DNA from: Caldilineaceae bacterium
Lineage (GTDB): Bacteria; Chloroflexota; Anaerolineae; Caldilineales; Caldilineaceae
Reading direction: 5' to 3'
DNA: 37,246 nt
Assembly (NCBI GenBank): GCA_019637695.1
Contig: JAHBVG010000074.1
Location: forward strand, 1-37,246
The position numbers and the translations under genes were made by a program. Each line of letters opens with the position of its first letter. Positions within the stretch are counted from its first letter, which is position 1. Under the pieces are notes generated by a model. The model had not been told where the DNA came from and did no database searches. It saw only the letters and a program-made list of their open reading frames with translations. Below are positions 26,158-34,550 of the stretch, piece after piece.

Positions 26158-26811
26158 TTCACCGTCCCACCCGTTCCAATGGGTCCGATCTGCGATTGGC
26201 TGGCGGGCGGCGGGGCTGAAATCGTCGCCGGTAAAGTAGGCTACGGGCAACAGCGCCGCCTGGCTGATGCTATCGGGGATGCCGAGCAGCGTGGCGACTT
26301 CTTTTTCGTAGGCCAGATGGAAGGTCGTCCATGCCGAGCCGAGACCGCGGGCGCGCAGGGCCAGCATCAACGACCACGTCGCCGGCAGGATCGATCCCCA
26401 GAACGCGGCCTGCTGCCCGCCGGGCCGGCCATCCACGCGGCCTTCGATACAGGGGATGATGTGGACCGGCGCCTCATGCAGAATCTCCACCAGATATTGG
26501 GCCGAACTCAAGACTCGCTTCATCTGGGCGGATCCGCTTTCGTTGACGGCCTGTACGCGCTGCGCAAAGTAGGCTTTGGAGGCTTCCCGGTAGTAGTGTG
26601 CGATTTGTCGGCGCAGTGCGGGATCGGTGACAACGACGAAGTGCCAACCCTGTTGGTTCGAGCCGCTGGGGGCCTGGATGGCGATGTTCAGACATTCCTC
26701 AATGATTCGCGGTTCCACAGGACGGCTGAGATCGAGCCGTTTACGCACAGAACGGGTGGTGGTGAGCAGATGATCGACAATTGCCAGATTTTCGGGTGTG
26801 GATAGATCCAT
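26155..26811 (-). CDS. FMN-dependent nitroreductase family protein
   Basis: This 218-residue nitroreductase-fold protein has an FMN phosphate-binding TTTRSVRKRLD near the N-terminus, APSGSNQQGWHFVVV at about 48-62, and a C-terminal GLGSAWTTFHLAYEKEVATLLGIP. It probably reduces nitro compounds, quinones or enoates using NAD(P)H; the physiological substrate is unknown. It lies downstream of the aldo/keto reductase in the same direction, separated by an 87-base spacer containing a perfect hairpin. The ribosome binding site at 26811 is weak. Confidence 0.88.
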   Translation of the reverse strand: MDLSTPENLAIVDHLLTTTRSVRKRLDLSRPVEPRIIEECLNIAIQAPSGSNQQGWHFVVVTDPALRRQIAHYYREASKAYFAQRVQAVNESGSAQMKRVLSSAQYLVEILHEAPVHIIPCIEGRVDGRPGGQQAAFWGSILPATWSLMLALRARGLGSAWTTFHLAYEKEVATLLGIPDSISQAALLPVAYFTGDDFSPAARQPIADRTHWNGWDGE

Positions 26812-26842
26812 GGGATGTGCGTTCCTTTAGCGGGTATTGTAG

Positions 26843-26872
26843 ACCCGCCGGGTTTTCTGAAACCCGGCGGGT
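26843..26872. repeat. Perfect 13-bp hairpin between the two oxidoreductase genes
   Basis: ACCCGCCGGGTTT (26843-26855) and AAACCCGGCGGGT (26860-26872) enclose a TCTG loop. No T-tract follows on the minus strand, so it is a structured intergenic element that may stabilise or attenuate the transcript from the aldo/keto reductase gene. Confidence 0.6.
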
Positions 26873-26898
26873 GTTGTTGCGATGAATGAGACCGGCGG

Positions 26899-27882
26899 CT
26901 AAAAAGAAGACCAGATTTCGGCCAGGTGGTTGAGGACATCGGCCGGGAGTGGACCTTTCTCGGTAGCGGCGAGGGCGGCTTCGAGTTGTTCCATGCTGGA
27001 GATGCCCACCATCGTCGTGGAGACTTCAGGTTTGCTCAGTACAAAACGGATGGCGGCTTCGACGGGGCTGCTGGCCGTGCCATCCTCCACCAAAAAGTGG
27101 AAGGCTTGCGCCCGCACCAGATCGTCGGCGAAATTGTCGCTGCTGGCAATGGGATCCACATTCTGGGCGGCGTTGACGTGGCGTTCGCCGATGCCGCTCA
27201 ACGCGCCTGCGGCCAACACGCGGATGGCGATCACGCCCATCCGCTGCGCGGCGGCGTGGTCGATGGTCCCCGCATAATCCTGAAAAGGAAAGCTCGATGG
27301 AACGGCTATCCCCGCGCTGGGGTTAAGGAGGTTATAGCAGATCTGCACTGTGTCGGCCTGCCCCTGCTCGATGACGCTGTGAACGGCGTCGGTCTCGCCC
27401 AAGCCGTTGATGCCGTAGAAGCCTACTTTGCCCTGCGCCTTGAGCGTCTCAAAGGCGCGGATAGCCGGCTCCACATCCTCGACGCTCACCCAGCCTCGTT
27501 CGGGCTGGCGCTCGACGCTCATAAAGTTGTGGAGTTGGATTAGCTCGATGTAGTCCCGGCGCAGACGCTTGAGGCTCCCCTCCACCGAGGCGATGACGGC
27601 GCGCTCAATGTCGTCCATCTCCTCTGCGGTCAACTGTACCTTGGTGCCGATCAGTACATCAGCCTGCAACTCTTCCAATACCCTGCCCAGGCTGCTTTCC
27701 GATTGGCCGTTGCCATACGAACGCGCCGTGTCGAAATAGTTGATACCCTGGTCGATGGCATGAGCCACGACGCGTACCATCTCGTCATGATCCCCGCGTA
27801 CAAGCAGACCCCCTACCGCGCCGCAGCCAAAACCCAATTCCGATACCTGGAGCCCTGTGCGGCCTAAGGTTCGATAGTTCAT
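26899..27882 (-). CDS. Aldo/keto reductase
   Basis: This 327-residue TIM-barrel aldo/keto reductase has the catalytic tetrad visible: D51 (YFDTARSYG), Y56, K81 (IGTKVQL) and H118 (IQLHNF). The C-terminal cofactor-binding segment VGISSMEQLEAAL is present. The length fits the family. The substrate is unknown; sugar or carbonyl reduction is likely. The start at 27882 has GGAG seven bases upstream. Confidence 0.9.
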   Translation of the reverse strand: MNYRTLGRTGLQVSELGFGCGAVGGLLVRGDHDEMVRVVAHAIDQGINYFDTARSYGNGQSESSLGRVLEELQADVLIGTKVQLTAEEMDDIERAVIASVEGSLKRLRRDYIELIQLHNFMSVERQPERGWVSVEDVEPAIRAFETLKAQGKVGFYGINGLGETDAVHSVIEQGQADTVQICYNLLNPSAGIAVPSSFPFQDYAGTIDHAAAQRMGVIAIRVLAAGALSGIGERHVNAAQNVDPIASSDNFADDLVRAQAFHFLVEDGTASSPVEAAIRFVLSKPEVSTTMVGISSMEQLEAALAATEKGPLPADVLNHLAEIWSSF

Positions 27883-28109
27883 TGAATGTCTCCAATCATT
27901 GGTGACGTAGGATAGACTGGCGCTCTCGCCTACGTTGGTAGAAACTATGTAACCTCTTACCCTCCTCTAGCCAGGTCCGTGACCAGCCCAGAGCATGGGG
28001 CTTACTAGTTACGAAACTATTCATAAATGATGGTCGTATAGATCTTATGACACCTTCGTCACGGTTGTCTGCAATCGCACTTCGATTTTACCATCAAAGG
28101 AGATGTTTT

Positions 28110-28505
28110 ATGGATCGCCCTATGAATACTCACATTCAACTGATCGGATGGCTCAACATCGCCTTGGGCATCCTCGGCCTTTTGATCGCCATTTTTGCCT
28201 TTACGATTCTGCTTGGCGTGGGGTTGATTAGCCGGGACAATAACGCTATGATAGTCCTTGGGATTATCGCCACTCTGGTCAGCGCGCTATTGGGCGTACT
28301 CTCTATACCAGGGATCATCGCTGGCTACGGCCTTTTGCGGCGGCGGATGTGGGCCCGATATCTGGCGCTGGTGGTCGGTTTCCTCAATCTCTTCAACGTG
28401 CCACTGGGGACGTTGGTGGGCGGGTACACAATTTGGGTGCTGTTGCCAGAAGAGGTCGCTGCTGAATTTCGGAGCGGACACCGGGGGAATTCTATCCTCG
28501 GTTAA
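28110..28505 (+). CDS. Small membrane protein of unknown function
   Basis: This 131-residue protein has three or four hydrophobic helices (HIQLIGWLNIALGILGLLIA, MIVLGIIATLVSALLGVLS, YLALVVGFLNLF) and a short soluble tail. The start at 28110 has AAAGGAG with 7-base spacing, better than the in-frame start at 28047. It lies 26 bases upstream of an ABC transporter gene in the same direction and may be co-transcribed. I do not recognise a named family. Confidence 0.75.
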   Translation: MDRPMNTHIQLIGWLNIALGILGLLIAIFAFTILLGVGLISRDNNAMIVLGIIATLVSALLGVLSIPGIIAGYGLLRRRMWARYLALVVGFLNLFNVPLGTLVGGYTIWVLLPEEVAAEFRSGHRGNSILG

Positions 28506-28531
28506 TCGTGGAGAGGGGAAGGGAGCGGGCG

Positions 28532-29533
28532 ATGGAGAATTCACCGGTGATTCAGATGGATGGTGTCTCGCGGCGTTTCGGCGATGTGATCGCCGTGGAC
28601 GAACTCTCGATCCAGGTGCGCGCCGGTGAGATCTTTGGCGTCTTGGGGCACAACGGCGCAGGCAAAACAACGACAGTGCGCCTGCTTAACGGCGTCCTCA
28701 CGCCAACGGGTGGTGTCATGCGCGTGCTTGGCCTCAATCCCATCGAGGATGGTCCTCAATTGCGCCGGCGCACAGGGGTGCTGACCGAAACGCCTTCGCT
28801 CGATGAACGGTTGAGCGCTCGTGAAAATCTGATCTTTTTTGCTACGCTCTACGGTGTGGATACACCGGATATTGCTCGCCGTGTCGGCGAAATGTTAGAG
28901 ACCTTCGAACTCTCAGATCGGGCCAACGAAAAAGTCGGCGGCTACAGCAAAGGTATGAAGCAACGGCTGGCGCTGGCCCGTTCGCTGATTCACCGGCCCG
29001 ATCTGCTCTTTTTAGATGAGCCAGCCGCCGCGCTGGATCCTGTGGCTACTCGCCAGCTTCACGGGTTGATCCGGCGGTTGAGCCATTATGAAAAGCGCAC
29101 CATCTTCCTCTGCACTCACAATTTGGATGAAGCGCAGCGTCTCTGCGACCGCGTGGCTGTGTTGGAACATGGCCGCCTGGTGGCGATAGGGACCCCCGCC
29201 GAACTCGGACGGCAGTTGGGCAGCGCTGTCCAACTTGATCTCGAAGTCTCGCCGATCCACATGGCGGTGGCTTTATCGATCCTCAAGGAATTCCCCAATC
29301 TGGTTGCCACGCCTGACCAGGAGGGAGAGATCGAGGTGAGCGGCGCACAACGTGAGCAGATCCCTGCGCTTGTAGCAGCGCTGGCGAAGGCCTCTGTGCC
29401 TATCTATCGGGTTGCCCTGCAAGAGCCATCGCTAGAGGATGTCTACTTTGCGCTGCATGGCGCTTCGACAGGGCGGGGCGCACTGCACAACAACGGGCGG
29501 GATCGTATTCTGCAACGAGAGGGGAGATCATGA
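28532..29533 (+). CDS. ABC-2 type exporter ATP-binding protein
   Basis: This 333-residue DrrA/NatA-like ATPase has Walker A GHNGAGKT (39-46), signature YSKGMKQRLALA, Walker B LLFLDEPAAALD and H-loop CTHNLDEA, plus a C-terminal domain of about 100 residues typical of ABC-2 exporters. The ATG at 28532 has GGGAG six bases upstream; a GTG at 28508 is less likely. The stop overlaps the permease start (ATGA), so the two are translationally coupled. The exported substrate (drug, lipid or ion) is not evident. Confidence 0.92.
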   Translation: MENSPVIQMDGVSRRFGDVIAVDELSIQVRAGEIFGVLGHNGAGKTTTVRLLNGVLTPTGGVMRVLGLNPIEDGPQLRRRTGVLTETPSLDERLSARENLIFFATLYGVDTPDIARRVGEMLETFELSDRANEKVGGYSKGMKQRLALARSLIHRPDLLFLDEPAAALDPVATRQLHGLIRRLSHYEKRTIFLCTHNLDEAQRLCDRVAVLEHGRLVAIGTPAELGRQLGSAVQLDLEVSPIHMAVALSILKEFPNLVATPDQEGEIEVSGAQREQIPALVAALAKASVPIYRVALQEPSLEDVYFALHGASTGRGALHNNGRDRILQREGRS

Positions 29534-30348
29534 ACCGGCGCGCAGTCATGGCAATTATGCGGCGAGATATGTCCGTGGTGATGCAGAGCAAGGCGGTGAT
29601 GATTCCGCTGATCGTCGTACCTGTGATGATGCTGGTGATCCTGCCTGGGCTGGCGGCGCTCATCCCCTTGCTGGAATCAACCGGTGGCAGCGCTACATCG
29701 GATCTGGAGATGATGCTGGCGCAGATGCCGGCGGAGTTGCGGGCGCAACTGGCCGATTACACGCTTGCTGAAAGTATTATCGTACTGGCCGTCGGCTATT
29801 TGATGGCGCCCTTCTATTTGATCGTTCCGTTGATGGTAGCCAGCGTCATCGCCGCCGATAGCTTCGCCGGCGAAAAAGAACGCAAAACCTTAGAGGCGCT
29901 GCTCTATACGCCGACCACGGATCGAGAACTCTTCCTTGCCAAGTTAGGGTCTGCCTGGGTGCCGGCGGTGGCGGTCGCCTGGGGTGGGTTCATCATCTAC
30001 AGTGTTGTGGCGAATGTGGCGGCATGGCCCACTATGGGGCGTATCTTCTTCCCTACCGCCATGTGGATCGTGCTGGCGCTTTGGGTAGCCCCGGCAGTGG
30101 CAGGGTTGGGGTTGAGCGCCACCGTGATCGTCTCGGCGCGCGTCAAGACCTTTCAGGAGGCGTACCAACTGGGCGCCATTGTGGTGCTGCCAGTGGTCGG
30201 TCTTTTGATTGCCCAGGCTACCGGCGTCATGTACTTCAGCGTTGGATTGGTGCTGCTCCTGGGCCTGGTGATCTGGGTGATCGACGCCATCCTCTTTTGG
30301 TATGGCAGTCGCAGCTTCCGCCGCAGCGAACTACTGGCGCAATTGTGA
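29530..30348 (+). CDS. ABC-2 type exporter permease
   Basis: This 272-residue membrane protein has an N-terminal helix (MIPLIVVPVMMLVILPG), an extracytoplasmic loop at about 45-75 and five more helices. The conserved SFAGEKERKTLEALLYTPTTDRELFLAK segment between helices 2 and 3 is typical of NatB/ABC-2 permeases. It pairs with the upstream ATPase by the 4-base overlap. A heptamer array begins directly after its stop. Confidence 0.9.
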   Translation: MNRRAVMAIMRRDMSVVMQSKAVMIPLIVVPVMMLVILPGLAALIPLLESTGGSATSDLEMMLAQMPAELRAQLADYTLAESIIVLAVGYLMAPFYLIVPLMVASVIAADSFAGEKERKTLEALLYTPTTDRELFLAKLGSAWVPAVAVAWGGFIIYSVVANVAAWPTMGRIFFPTAMWIVLALWVAPAVAGLGLSATVIVSARVKTFQEAYQLGAIVVLPVVGLLIAQATGVMYFSVGLVLLLGLVIWVIDAILFWYGSRSFRRSELLAQL

Positions 30349-30386
30349 TGCGTAGTGCGTAGTGAGTAGACGATTGTCACTTGCAA
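30349..30386 (+). repeat. 7-bp repeat array plus shared 15-base motif
   Basis: TGCGTAG, TGCGTAG and TGAGTAG (30349-30369) start on the base after the permease stop. GATTGTCACTTGCAA follows at 30372-30386, identical to 23826-23840. Confidence 0.75.
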
Positions 30387-30443
30387 GCTGTAAACATGCG
30401 ATCTGCTGGACCTCCCACCGAAAAATCTACTATTTTTATGCGG

Positions 30444-30471
30444 TTTACATCCGCAAGTTCTATGCTATAAT
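30444..30471 (+). promoter_or_regulatory. Strong promoter of the L,D-transpeptidase genes
   Basis: TTTACA (30444-30449), a 16-base spacer and TATAAT (30466-30471) preceded by TGC form an extended -10 promoter. Transcription would start near 30478. Confidence 0.7.
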
Positions 30472-30474
30472 AAA

Positions 30475-30524
30475 TGACAACTTGGCACTGGGGTTCCTTT
30501 CCTCTAGTGCCAGCTATCTTGTCA
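30475..30524 (+). promoter_or_regulatory. Nested inverted repeat in the leader of the LysM-transpeptidase gene
   Basis: The outer arms TGACAA (30475-30480) and TTGTCA (30519-30524) enclose inner arms TGGCACT (30483-30489) and AGTGCCA (30506-30512). It sits at the likely transcription start, so it could be an operator or a 5' stem-loop. It does not match a riboswitch class I know. Confidence 0.45.
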
Positions 30525-30567
30525 ACCCTTAGCCATCGGCTCCATCCCTCCAGCGAAAGGTCTGCTC

Positions 30568-31668
30568 ATGGATGCCCGGAACACCGAATTGATTGTGCTT
30601 GAAGCTGCGGAATCCTCTACCTCTACAACAGCCCCATCCAAAACAAACCGCACCAATTCTCTATACCGCTGGTTGGGCGTGTTATTGATCATTGGATTGC
30701 TGTTGACTGCTCTCCCAGCATCGACTAGCTACGCTGAGGATGGCATCCATGTGGTTCAACGAGGCGAATCTTTGGGCATCATTGCTCAGCGCTACAATGT
30801 CAGCATGAGCGAATTGGCCCGTAGCAATGGGATCTCGAACCCTAATTTTATTTACGTGGGTCAGCGCCTGGTGATCCCAGGGACACAGGCGGCTGCCAGC
30901 CGTGGACCGACGAGTACATCGGCGACAGGGGACGGTTATTACACAGTGCAACGGGGCAATACACTGGCCCAGATCGCCCTAAACCACGGCATGACCGTCA
31001 ATGATCTGTTGCGACTCAATGGGTTGACCAATCCTAATTTTATATGGGTGGGTCAGAAGTTGCGCGTCAGCGCACGCGCGCAGGCGCTGGCCGTCGATGA
31101 CAAGGTAGCCAAGCCCCTGGTCGCAGATTCGATCTACGTGGTACAGGCTGGGGATACGTTGAGCGGAATTGCGCAAAAACACAACACAACTGTGCAAGCG
31201 CTGTTGGTTGCCAATGGGTTGCCCAACGCCAATTTCGTGTGGACGGGTCAGCGGCTGCGGGTGAACAAAGCGGCGCCAGCCACCGGCATGTTAGCGACCA
31301 ATGCCCCCGCTGATGGTGTGCGCTGGATCGAAGTCAACTTAACCAATCAGACGCTGACAGCCTGGCAGGGGAATGTAGCTGTCCTCCATACATCTGTCAG
31401 CACAGGGACCTCGCGCACGCCGACTGTCACAGGGCGCTTCCGCATTGGCACAAAGTATACCAGCCAGCACATGTCTGGCCCGGGCTATAGCCTGCCGGGC
31501 GTCCCCTGGGTAATGTATTTCTACGGCGCATACGCCATCCACGGTACTTATTGGCATTCCAACTTTGGCACGCCCATGAGCCGCGGCTGCGTAAACATGC
31601 GAACCAGCGAGGCGCAGTTCCTCTTCAATTGGGCGCCGCCAGGCACAGAAGTCTACGTTCATTACTAG
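30568..31668 (+). CDS. L,D-transpeptidase with three LysM domains
   Basis: This 366-residue exported protein has a basic N-terminus and a hydrophobic segment at about 32-55. Three LysM peptidoglycan-binding domains follow (about 60-104, 124-168, 189-233; repeated NPNFI.VGQ.L pattern). The YkuD catalytic domain (about 251-366) has H325 in AIHGTYWH and the nucleophile C341 in SRGCVNM. It would form 3-3 crosslinks or attach proteins to peptidoglycan outside the membrane. AAAGG seven bases before ATG 30568 and the strong promoter upstream support expression. Confidence 0.93.
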   Translation: MDARNTELIVLEAAESSTSTTAPSKTNRTNSLYRWLGVLLIIGLLLTALPASTSYAEDGIHVVQRGESLGIIAQRYNVSMSELARSNGISNPNFIYVGQRLVIPGTQAAASRGPTSTSATGDGYYTVQRGNTLAQIALNHGMTVNDLLRLNGLTNPNFIWVGQKLRVSARAQALAVDDKVAKPLVADSIYVVQAGDTLSGIAQKHNTTVQALLVANGLPNANFVWTGQRLRVNKAAPATGMLATNAPADGVRWIEVNLTNQTLTAWQGNVAVLHTSVSTGTSRTPTVTGRFRIGTKYTSQHMSGPGYSLPGVPWVMYFYGAYAIHGTYWHSNFGTPMSRGCVNMRTSEAQFLFNWAPPGTEVYVHY

Positions 31669-31705
31669 ATCTGCGACGTTTCAAATTTTCTTCGGATCAA
31701 CCCAG

Positions 31706-31735
31706 AGGAGTGGCGGTTCATCGACCGCCGCTCCT
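31706..31735 (+). terminator. Stem-loop between the two L,D-transpeptidase genes
   Basis: AGGAGTGGCGGT pairs with ACCGCCGCTCCT, with one G-U pair and a 6-base loop. It lies 37 bases after the stop, followed by TGTCATTGTCT. The U-tract is poor, so it may be an attenuator rather than a full terminator. Confidence 0.45.
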
Positions 31736-31780
31736 TGTCATTGTCTAGATTCTCAATTCTTCGTCTCGGGGGCAGTAAAG

Positions 31781-32449
31781 ATGGTAAAGAAATCTTTTTG
31801 GCTGAAATCTCAACTTATTCTATTGGCAATTGGGTTAGGCGCTTTGAGTTGGTTTCTATTGGGGAATAAGTCCGCCCTGGCTTCACAGGCGGACTTCTTT
31901 TCACCCGCGACAGAGGCTGAGAATCGCACGGTGATCGATGTCATACGTATGGGCCTTCAGCGCAACGCGCCCGCGCCCCCGCTCGGGAAAGCTTCCATGA
32001 GCGTGCCGGTGATCCTGGCTGAGGCGAATGGAGAATCGCACCTGATTGGTCCTAACGAGAAGTGGATCGATGTGGATCTAAGCGAACAGAAAGTAACTGC
32101 CTTTGAAGGATCGCAGGCCATCCGCACATTTATCATCTCTTCAGGGTTGCCAGGGACGCCCACCGTCACTGGCACCTTCCGCATTCGCGCCAAAGTGCGC
32201 AGCCAGACCATGTCCGGCCCTGGCTATAGTCTGCCCAACGTCGAATGGGTACAATACTTCTTCAGCGATTACGCCTTCCACGGTGCGTATTGGCATAACA
32301 ACTTTGGGAACCCGATGAGCCGCGGCTGCATCAACATGACCAACGAAGATGCAAAATGGCTCTTCGATTGGACTGGCCCTGAATGGAATGGTACACCCTG
32401 GATGCACGTACCCGCAGGCGAAGGCACGCTGGTTGTTGTTCGCAACTAG
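31781..32449 (+). CDS. L,D-transpeptidase without LysM domains
   Basis: This 222-residue protein has an N-terminal signal or anchor segment (about 9-28), a linker, and a YkuD catalytic domain (about 93-222) with H167 in AFHGAYWH and nucleophile C183 in SRGCINM. The domain is clearly paralogous to the upstream gene (shared MSGPGYSLP, NFG.PMSRGC). It lacks a wall-binding module, so localisation must depend on the N-terminal anchor. It lies 112 bases downstream in the same direction. Confidence 0.92.
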   Translation: MVKKSFWLKSQLILLAIGLGALSWFLLGNKSALASQADFFSPATEAENRTVIDVIRMGLQRNAPAPPLGKASMSVPVILAEANGESHLIGPNEKWIDVDLSEQKVTAFEGSQAIRTFIISSGLPGTPTVTGTFRIRAKVRSQTMSGPGYSLPNVEWVQYFFSDYAFHGAYWHNNFGNPMSRGCINMTNEDAKWLFDWTGPEWNGTPWMHVPAGEGTLVVVRN

Positions 32450-32469
32450 ATGGGCCAATTGAAGAATCG

Positions 32470-32561
32470 CGTAGGGGCGCGGGTGGGGTGGAAGCAAACG
32501 CGGACGCTGCGTCCGCCGGATCAGTAGCGAGCTTTCTTTCCACCCCACCCGTGCCCCTACG
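32470..32561. repeat. Long inverted repeat with 24-base arms
   Basis: The arms at 32470-32493 and 32538-32561 are complementary with one G-U mismatch. They are G-rich on the left (GTAGGGGCGCGGGTGGGG) and C-rich on the right. The 44-base interior contains a second palindrome, CGGACGCTGCGTCCG (32501-32515). It starts 20 bases after the transpeptidase stop and ends 22 bases before the next start. Confidence 0.8.
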
Positions 32562-32583
32562 ATAGAGCGAATGGAATGGATCA

Positions 32584-33357
32584 ATGCGTTTGGAGAACAG
32601 AGTCGCCTTGATAACAGGCGCAGGCAGTGGAATTGGCCGTGAATCGGCGTTGCTCTTCGCCACAGAAGGAGCAGCCGTCGTCGTGGCGGATGTAAACGAG
32701 GCGGGCGGGCAGGAAACCGTGAAGATGATCCAATCTGCCGGTGGAAAGGCCCACTTTGTCTATGCAGATGTCTCAAAAGCCCATGACTGCGAGCAGATGG
32801 TTGCGGCCGCCGAAAAGGAGTTCGACGCGCTGCATATCCTCTTCAACAACGCTGGGGTGATGCTTTCTGCCGATGACGACGCCATTGCTACCGAAGAAAC
32901 CGTCTGGGATCTCACCATGAACGTTAACTTGAAGGGCGTATTTTTGGGGTGCAAATATGGCATCCCGGCCATTCGGCGCAGCGGTGGGGGATCGATTATC
33001 AACGTGGCATCGTTTGTGGCGTTGGTCGGCGCGGCGACCCCACAACTGGCCTACACCGCCAGCAAAGGAGGCGTCCTTTCGATGACGCGTGAATTGGCGG
33101 TGATCCATGCCCGTGAAAATATTCGCGTCAACGCGCTTTGTCCAGGTCCGCTGCGCACAGAGCTGCTGATGAAGTTCCTCAATACCGAGGAAAAACGCCA
33201 ACGCCGGCTCGTCCACATCCCCATGGGGCGTTTTGGCGAAGCACGCGAGATAGCCAAAGCGGCGCTCTTTCTGGCCTCTGACGAATCATCTTTTACCACT
33301 GGGGCGACCTTCACCGTGGATGGCGGCATTACGGCAGCCTATGTAACGCCAGCCTGA
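32584..33357 (+). CDS. Short-chain dehydrogenase/reductase
   Basis: This 257-residue classical SDR has cofactor motif TGAGSGIG at 11-18, NNAG at 88-91, S143 and Y157-x-x-x-K161 (YTASK). ADVNE after the second strand indicates NAD preference. The end VDGGITAAY is typical of glucose-dehydrogenase and FabG-like members. The substrate is not determinable. The ribosome binding site is weak. Its 3' end overlaps the convergent GAF gene by 19 bases. Confidence 0.9.
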   Translation: MRLENRVALITGAGSGIGRESALLFATEGAAVVVADVNEAGGQETVKMIQSAGGKAHFVYADVSKAHDCEQMVAAAEKEFDALHILFNNAGVMLSADDDAIATEETVWDLTMNVNLKGVFLGCKYGIPAIRRSGGGSIINVASFVALVGAATPQLAYTASKGGVLSMTRELAVIHARENIRVNALCPGPLRTELLMKFLNTEEKRQRRLVHIPMGRFGEAREIAKAALFLASDESSFTTGATFTVDGGITAAYVTPA

Positions 33358-34508
33358 TCCCATTTATCGGGGGATGGACTCACGCCGATCTTCTGTTCAA
33401 GTTTTTGGTAAAGTTGGATGTTGTCTAAGGCAATGGCAGCGCTATTGGCGATTGTACGCATAACGATCAGATCGCTCTCCTCAAAAGGCGCGACTCGATT
33501 GGGTGCAGAGATGTAAATCACCCCTGTCGCTTTCTCTTCTCCAATGGGGATCAAAACGCCTTTGCCATTGGATCGATAGTAGAGATCGGTACTCTCGTCT
33601 AAAGGATCGGTCGGGTTGAAAAAGAGCGGCTGCTCCGCTGCCAAAACCCACCTTATCAACTTCATCAGTTCAGGCGACCAAAGCGCCCGACGCTCTTCTT
33701 CGTTCGGCGGCGGCGCAGCGCAGAGTTGCAGGGCGGGACCTCCTCTGCGAATTTCTTCAGTGAATGGTGGTACAGATAAGGCGTTTGCCCCTTCGTCAGG
33801 GGGGAAGTCAACGAGGAAAATTCGGATCTGTACATCCCCAAAAAGATCGACCAATTCGTCATTTAGCAATGCCAATACATTGCCAGCCTGACGTGTGCGC
33901 ATGATTGTGCGGGTAAAGGCCTGCAAGCTGATCAGGTGCTGCACCCAACGGTTCGATTGTTGGCGGGTTTGGGCTTCTTGGATAGCGATGGTGGTGAACC
34001 CAGCAACTGTGTAAAAGTAGTTGCAGAGCGCTCCGTTGCTGAGATAGTTGGGGGTACGACTGCCAATCACAATTGCGCCCAACGTCTTGCCAATGTGCCG
34101 CAGGGGAATGATCAGCAACGAGCCAGTGCGCGATCTCCACGGGAACTCATCCGGTTGGGGGCGCGCTTCTTCGCCAATATCCTTTACAATCAGGTAATCC
34201 GGCGCCTGATCTTGCGGGTGATGGACCAATGCTTGAGCCAGTACACCCCACAATGGCAGATTACACTGCTGCCCTAAGAGAGCCAGTGGATCATCTACCC
34301 CACGAACGCCCTCATAGCGGAAAGGGCCAAGTTCATCCTCACCCAAAAGCACGGCCACAAAATCAATATCAGGGGTCTGCCAAATCGACTCCACGGCCAC
34401 ATAGACCACGCCGTTCACTGATATCTCCTGGTTGAGTTGCTGGCTGATGCTGCACAACATTTGCAGGCGATGATTACGTGAGCCATTTCTCTGATATACT
34501 TTCTTCAT
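33339..34508 (-). CDS. GAF-domain sensory protein
   Basis: This protein of about 389 residues has two GAF-like domains: roughly 20-180 (VAVLLGEDELGPFRYEGV, GSLLIIPLRHIGKTLGAIVIG) and 190-380 (GKGVLIPIGEEKATGVIYISAPN, FEESDLIVMRTIANSAAIALDN). No kinase, cyclase or phosphatase output domain follows, so it must act through a partner. The divergent neighbour is a response-regulator cyclase, a likely candidate. The start is uncertain between 34508 and 34538; neither has a strong ribosome binding site. Confidence 0.8.
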   Translation of the reverse strand: MKKVYQRNGSRNHRLQMLCSISQQLNQEISVNGVVYVAVESIWQTPDIDFVAVLLGEDELGPFRYEGVRGVDDPLALLGQQCNLPLWGVLAQALVHHPQDQAPDYLIVKDIGEEARPQPDEFPWRSRTGSLLIIPLRHIGKTLGAIVIGSRTPNYLSNGALCNYFYTVAGFTTIAIQEAQTRQQSNRWVQHLISLQAFTRTIMRTRQAGNVLALLNDELVDLFGDVQIRIFLVDFPPDEGANALSVPPFTEEIRRGGPALQLCAAPPPNEEERRALWSPELMKLIRWVLAAEQPLFFNPTDPLDESTDLYYRSNGKGVLIPIGEEKATGVIYISAPNRVAPFEESDLIVMRTIANSAAIALDNIQLYQKLEQKIGVSPSPDKWDQAGVT

Positions 34509-34550
34509 AGGTCTCTTCTTGATGTCAATCCTCCCCATGGAATCAATCCC

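Noticed and set aside
30475..30567. Possible riboswitch upstream of the LysM-transpeptidase gene
   Set aside because: LysM and wall enzymes are often under c-di-AMP riboswitches, but the leader is too short and lacks the conserved core of that class. Reported only as an inverted repeat.
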